From Bacillota bacterium (GTDB taxonomy: Bacteria; Bacillota; Clostridia; Peptostreptococcales; Anaerovoracaceae), in NCBI GenBank assembly GCA_029219125.1, contig JAQXSU010000109.1, positions 1-9,177 on the forward strand: a stretch of DNA of 9,177 nt, written 5' to 3'. The position numbers and the translations under genes are program-made. The notes beneath the pieces were generated by a model that worked only from the letters and a program-made list of their open reading frames with translations, did no database searches and had not been told where the DNA came from. Numbering within the stretch: the stretch's first letter is position 1; each line of letters starts with the position of its first letter. This document shows positions 6,649 through 9,177 of the stretch, in pieces.

Positions 6649-7015
6649 GAGACAGCGACTCATTTTCCGTAAGGAAAGAAAGCTGTTCCACCATGGCTGC
6701 CAGTTCGCCTGTGGAATTGGATACATCCTGCGCATGAGCGTACTCGATGGATTTTGCCAGACCGAAATCGATTTCATTGATGGTGTGTGTGTCCAGGAAA
6801 AAGAGTGAGATTTTCCGAAATTTATGCCAGCCTTTATTTAGTCGATCCAGTCTGCTTTCGACCTCTTCCCAATTCCCGGCCGTGATCTCCGGCAATATTT
6901 TTTTTTCTATTTCCTTCTGAAAATTCTTGCTTTGACTGTCAGCGTAGTGAATAAACGTCAGCCAGCCCCCGATGAGCAGGAGAATCGTCAGGGTTGCGAT
7001 CAACAGGTCTCTCAC
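6632..7015 (-). CDS. DUF4363 family protein
   Basis: A 127-residue protein of unknown function. It has one N-terminal membrane segment (about residues 4-24, LLIATLTILLLIGGWLTFI) with no obvious signal-peptidase site, then a mostly helical, charged part rich in E, K and L (KNFQKEIEKKILPEITAGNW, then WHKFRKISLFFLDTHTINEID). This is the pattern I recognise as DUF4363, a family often found next to DUF421 genes in Clostridia. The bulk probably lies outside the membrane, anchored by the helix. It starts at a GTG (7015-7013) that overlaps the DUF421 TGA by 4 bases. AGGAGGTGA inside the end of the upstream gene serves as the ribosome binding site, so translation is probably coupled and the two products likely act together. 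No catalytic motif is visible. Confidence 0.8.
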   Translation of the reverse strand: MRDLLIATLTILLLIGGWLTFIHYADSQSKNFQKEIEKKILPEITAGNWEEVESRLDRLNKGWHKFRKISLFFLDTHTINEIDFGLAKSIEYAHAQDVSNSTGELAAMVEQLSFLTENESLSLQNVF

Positions 7016-7725
7016 AGCTTCACCTCCTGTGCAAAATCCTCACAGCTGCGTTTTCCGGCGTTCAGATAGACATGGATTATTTTGTTTTCGTCAGAGAATG
7101 CCAGGAATATATCTTCGTAAGAGCGGATTCCCTTTGTCATCAGCTTCTGCTGAAATAATTCTTCGCTGATTCCGGCAAACTGCAGATTTTTTTCATAAAG
7201 TATACCGTCTGAAATAAGGATGACCGGAAGACCGCCGTCAGAAACGGCAAGTTTCATATCTCTGGGTTTTAAAGGCTGCGCATCGGCTTTCGGAATGACC
7301 GTCAGCTGTCCGTTTGACTCCATAATGGCATATTGGACGTCGGCAAGGGAAGGACAGTTCTCCAGACGGAGCTGTTCCAGCAGATCGGTGCTGGTGATGC
7401 GGAGCCTGCGGAGTTCTTTTACATTGAGACGTCCCTTTTCTATGAGTATGCTGGGCTTGCCGGTGATGAAGTTTTTGAATCCTTCACTTTTTATTGACAG
7501 ATAAGAAAAAAGGATCTGAAGAAACATTAAAGTGAAAATTGCCATAACGCCGTTTACCAGTGATACTGCCGGATCATCAATCGGAATTGCAGCAAGTTCT
7601 GCAATCATAAAAACGATAACAAGCTGAAACGGGGACATTTTTGACAGTTCTGACTTGCCCATGAGACGCATGGCAAAAAGAACGAGTGCATATAAAATCA
7701 GTGTTCTGACCGCTACAATTAACAC
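7012..7725 (-). CDS. DUF421 (YetF-like) membrane protein
   Basis: A 237-residue protein of the DUF421 family. The N-terminal 85 residues hold about three membrane helices (LIVAVRTLILYALVLFAMRL, then FQLVIVFMIAELAAIPI, then VMAIFTLMFLQILFSYLSI) with the conserved RLMGKSELSKMSPFQLV. A cytosolic domain follows with the family features GKPSILIEKGRLN, LRRLRIT, DVQYAIMESNGQLTV and LISDGILYEKNL, and EDIFLAFSDENKIIHVYLN at the end. In B. subtilis the relatives YetF and the mobile 2Duf protein have been linked to the spore inner membrane and spore resistance; whether this copy acts there is inference. The start is GTG (7725-7723) with an excellent AGGAGGTG 7 bases upstream. It is the first gene of a two-gene operon with DUF4363, and is divergent from the MFS gene. 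Confidence 0.9.
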   Translation of the reverse strand: MLIVAVRTLILYALVLFAMRLMGKSELSKMSPFQLVIVFMIAELAAIPIDDPAVSLVNGVMAIFTLMFLQILFSYLSIKSEGFKNFITGKPSILIEKGRLNVKELRRLRITSTDLLEQLRLENCPSLADVQYAIMESNGQLTVIPKADAQPLKPRDMKLAVSDGGLPVILISDGILYEKNLQFAGISEELFQQKLMTKGIRSYEDIFLAFSDENKIIHVYLNAGKRSCEDFAQEVKL

Positions 7726-7761
7726 AATATAACACCTCCTGGATTTTATTTATCGAAAGTA

Positions 7762-7790
7762 TTGTTTACAAAGGAAAGATTTGATATACT
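7762..7790 (+). promoter_or_regulatory. Putative sigma-A promoter (extended -10) of the MFS gene
   Basis: TTGTTT (7762-7767) and TATACT (7785-7790) are 17 bases apart, with TGA directly before the -10 as an extended -10 element. Transcription would begin near 7797, leaving a leader of about 36 bases before the ATG at 7833. The same 107-base gap must also hold the divergent DUF421 promoter, for which I find no convincing pair at a workable distance. Confidence 0.5.
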
Positions 7791-7832
7791 ACTACTTTAG
7801 TATTTAGTGCGCAGGAAAGGAAAGAAGCAATC

Positions 7833-9002
7833 ATGGAATTGAAACATATACAGAAGGGAAATGTCTGCACAGGGAAAACGGTCAGGCTGTCCATTCTCTA
7901 TTTTTTTATTTATTGCCCGCTGGGTGTGGTTTGTCCGCTGATCGGCCAGTACCTGTCGTCCATCGGATTTACCGGCACGCAGGTAGGTGCTATTACATCG
8001 CTTGGCACGGGTACGGCTATCTTCGCCGGGATGTTCTGGGGGCAGATGTATGCCAACAGCAGGCATAAACGTTGGATGATTGGATTCATGTGCTTTTCGG
8101 CAGGACTTTTGGGCGTGGCAGGAACGAAAACAGAAGTGTTTCTGATTTATACGCTGATTTATTGTGCCATGTATTTCTTTCAGGGACCGATTCACGGACT
8201 CTGTGATTCTCTGGTTCTGAGCAAAGACGGGAACTTTTCCATGATCCGTTCTTTCGGTGCTGTCGGTTATGCAGCGGCTGTTTTCGCCGCAGGCAAGTAT
8301 GCGGAAGCAACAGAACTGAAAAATATTTTCTATATCTATGCGGCTGCATATCTGGTGGTCATTTTCATGCTGCTTCGGGAGGAAGAACCACCTTTCCACA
8401 AAGAAAAAGGAGAAAAAATACGAGCTTCCGTTCTGCTGAAAAACCGTCAGTATCTGAAGCTGCTGCTCTGTGCTTTTTTCGTCATGGGTACCAATGTGGC
8501 TAACAGCACGTATTTTGGGTATCTTTTCCGTGAGGGCGGCGGAGACCTGTCGGGTATTGGATTCGCATTTCTGTTGATGGCAGGCAGTGAAGCGCCGTTT
8601 ATGATGCTTCTGCCGAAGCTGGTTCGTAAGTTTTCGTCGGAAACCATGATACTGTTTGCTATGGTTCTGTCGGCGGTACGTTTCGGCTTCTATTCCACCG
8701 GTCCGTCTTCCGGCATGCTGCTGGCAACCTTTTTCCTTCAGGGAATGGTAAACGGCGTGCTTCTGGTAGAACTGGTCAAATATGTGGATCGTCTGGTGGA
8801 ACCGAAGTACAGCGGTGTAGCTATTGCAGTCTATTATGCCATCGGAAACAGTCTCAGCGTAATTGTCTGCAGTTTTCTGGGCGGCGTGATTCTGGATGCT
8901 GCAGGCGTACAGTCTGTATATGGTTTCTTCAGCTTATATAATGTAGCTGCGGTGGTCCTGTATATCGTGACGGGACTGTATAAAAAGAAATCTGCCGTAT
9001 AA
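7833..9002 (+). CDS. MFS transporter, MFS_1_like (LacY/nucleoside-symporter-like) family
   Basis: A 389-residue integral membrane protein with about 12 predicted helices, the normal size for a major facilitator. The segments SLGTGTAIFAGMFWGQMYAN (about 56-75), IRSFGAVGYA (the conserved R-x-x-G-x-x-G turn after helix 4) and LLMAGSEAPFMMLLPKL (family pattern G-x-S-E-x-P) place it in the MFS_1_like group with 3-phenylpropionate, lactose and nucleoside proton symporters. The central loop (EEEPPFHKEKGEKI) divides two six-helix halves. The substrate cannot be read from the sequence. The ATG is preceded by AAAGGAAAG about 9-11 bases upstream, a purine-rich but not ideal site. It stands alone, divergent from the DUF421 operon, with no terminator visible after its stop. 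The last residues (KKKSAV) come from a 19-bp tandem duplication; without it the protein would end KKKSCEI. Confidence 0.87.
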   Translation: MELKHIQKGNVCTGKTVRLSILYFFIYCPLGVVCPLIGQYLSSIGFTGTQVGAITSLGTGTAIFAGMFWGQMYANSRHKRWMIGFMCFSAGLLGVAGTKTEVFLIYTLIYCAMYFFQGPIHGLCDSLVLSKDGNFSMIRSFGAVGYAAAVFAAGKYAEATELKNIFYIYAAAYLVVIFMLLREEEPPFHKEKGEKIRASVLLKNRQYLKLLLCAFFVMGTNVANSTYFGYLFREGGGDLSGIGFAFLLMAGSEAPFMMLLPKLVRKFSSETMILFAMVLSAVRFGFYSTGPSSGMLLATFFLQGMVNGVLLVELVKYVDRLVEPKYSGVAIAVYYAIGNSLSVIVCSFLGGVILDAAGVQSVYGFFSLYNVAAVVLYIVTGLYKKKSAV

Positions 9003-9015
9003 AAAGAAATCCTGC
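8978..9015 (+). repeat. 19-bp tandem duplication across the MFS stop codon
   Basis: GTATAAAAAGAAATCTGCC (8978-8996) is followed at once by GTATAAAAAGAAATCCTGC (8997-9015); the first 15 bases are identical and the rest differ by a small shift. Because 19 is not a multiple of three, the second copy is read in a new frame and supplies the TAA at 9000-9002. Removing one copy would extend the frame to a TGA at 9022-9024. Confidence 0.85.
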
Positions 9016-9045
9016 GAAATTTGATGAAAAAAATTGAAAACCCCC

Positions 9046-9077
9046 TTGACGGGAGTGCGAGAACGTGGTAATATAAT
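9046..9077 (+). promoter_or_regulatory. Strong sigma-A promoter, probable rRNA operon promoter P1
   Basis: TTGACG (9046-9051) is followed after 17 bases by TAATAT (9069-9074) with a TGG extended -10; a perfect TATAAT overlaps at 9072-9077 with a 20-base spacer. An A-rich tract (9026-9040) lies just upstream and could act as an UP element. The sequence after it has no open frame; it contains a GCTGT/ACAGC hairpin (9081-9095) and two CAGCCGG copies (9092-9098, 9115-9121). The lack of a following gene inside the window, and the second promoter downstream, suggest a stable-RNA leader. A tRNA cluster is the main alternative. Confidence 0.65.
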
Positions 9078-9157
9078 CAAGCTGTCGCAAACAGCCGGTG
9101 AAAACCGCATGCGTCAGCCGGGCGAAAAGATACTTTGAAAAAAGTTGAAAAAAGCGC

Positions 9158-9177
9158 TTGACAATATTACCCGGATG
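9158..9177 (+). promoter_or_regulatory. Partial promoter: consensus -35 with A-rich upstream tract, probable rRNA promoter P2
   Basis: A perfect TTGACA lies at 9158-9163, 112 bases after the -35 of the promoter before it, and behind the A-tracts GAAAAAAG and GAAAAAAG (9138-9154). The -10 would fall near 9181, beyond the window. Two strong promoters with A-rich upstream elements in tandem are the usual arrangement ahead of 16S rRNA genes in Firmicutes. Confidence 0.55.

Noticed and set aside
7743..7771. Minus-strand TTGTAA-17-TAAAAT as the DUF421 promoter
   Set aside because: The implied transcript start would fall inside the ribosome binding site at 7733-7740, removing part of it.

Overview
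The window looks like chromosomal DNA of a spore-forming, low-to-mid G+C Clostridia (Lachnospiraceae or a neighbouring family is my best guess). The evidence is the order mfd - spoVT - spoVB/yabM-like flippase - mazG - HU gene - rqcP, a version of the Bacillus/Clostridia mfd-to-divIC neighbourhood, together with strong AGGAGG ribosome binding sites and a sigma-G-like promoter in front of spoVT. No phage, transposase, CRISPR array or complete non-coding RNA gene is visible.

Left part (1-2106): the 3' third of mfd runs in from the left and converges on spoVT (minus strand), with a strong bidirectional terminator between them. Upstream of spoVT lies a good match to a sigma-G promoter. The following gap of about 480 bases holds a decayed minus-strand diguanylate cyclase (GGDEF) gene. 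It keeps the start of the domain and its C-terminal end, but has an in-frame stop, a frameshift and a large internal deletion that removed the GGDEF signature.

Middle part (2107-6590): five plus-strand genes with short gaps, probably one operon started by an extended -10 promoter at 2033-2062 and closed by a strong terminator at 6565-6590. They are an amidohydrolase of the methylthioadenosine/S-adenosylhomocysteine deaminase family, a SpoVB/MurJ-like flippase, the nucleotide pyrophosphohydrolase MazG, the nucleoid protein HU, and the ribosome quality-control factor RqcP. They span purine/methionine salvage, envelope or spore-wall precursor export, nucleotide-pool sanitation, DNA packaging and stalled-ribosome rescue. 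The genes yabP, yabQ and divIC, which usually follow rqcP, are absent.

Right part (6591-9177): a minus-strand two-gene operon encodes a DUF4363 protein and a DUF421 (YetF-like) membrane protein; both use GTG starts, and the two genes overlap by 4 bases. A divergent promoter drives an MFS_1_like transporter whose 3' end carries a 19-bp tandem duplication that created its present stop codon. The last 140 bases contain one complete strong promoter and the -35 of a second, each behind an A-rich tract. This arrangement is typical of an rRNA operon leader, whose structural genes would lie just outside the window.

I found no clearly undescribed multi-gene system. The points most worth a second look are the GGDEF relic, the tandem duplications at two gene ends, the broken conserved neighbourhood and the putative rrn promoter array.
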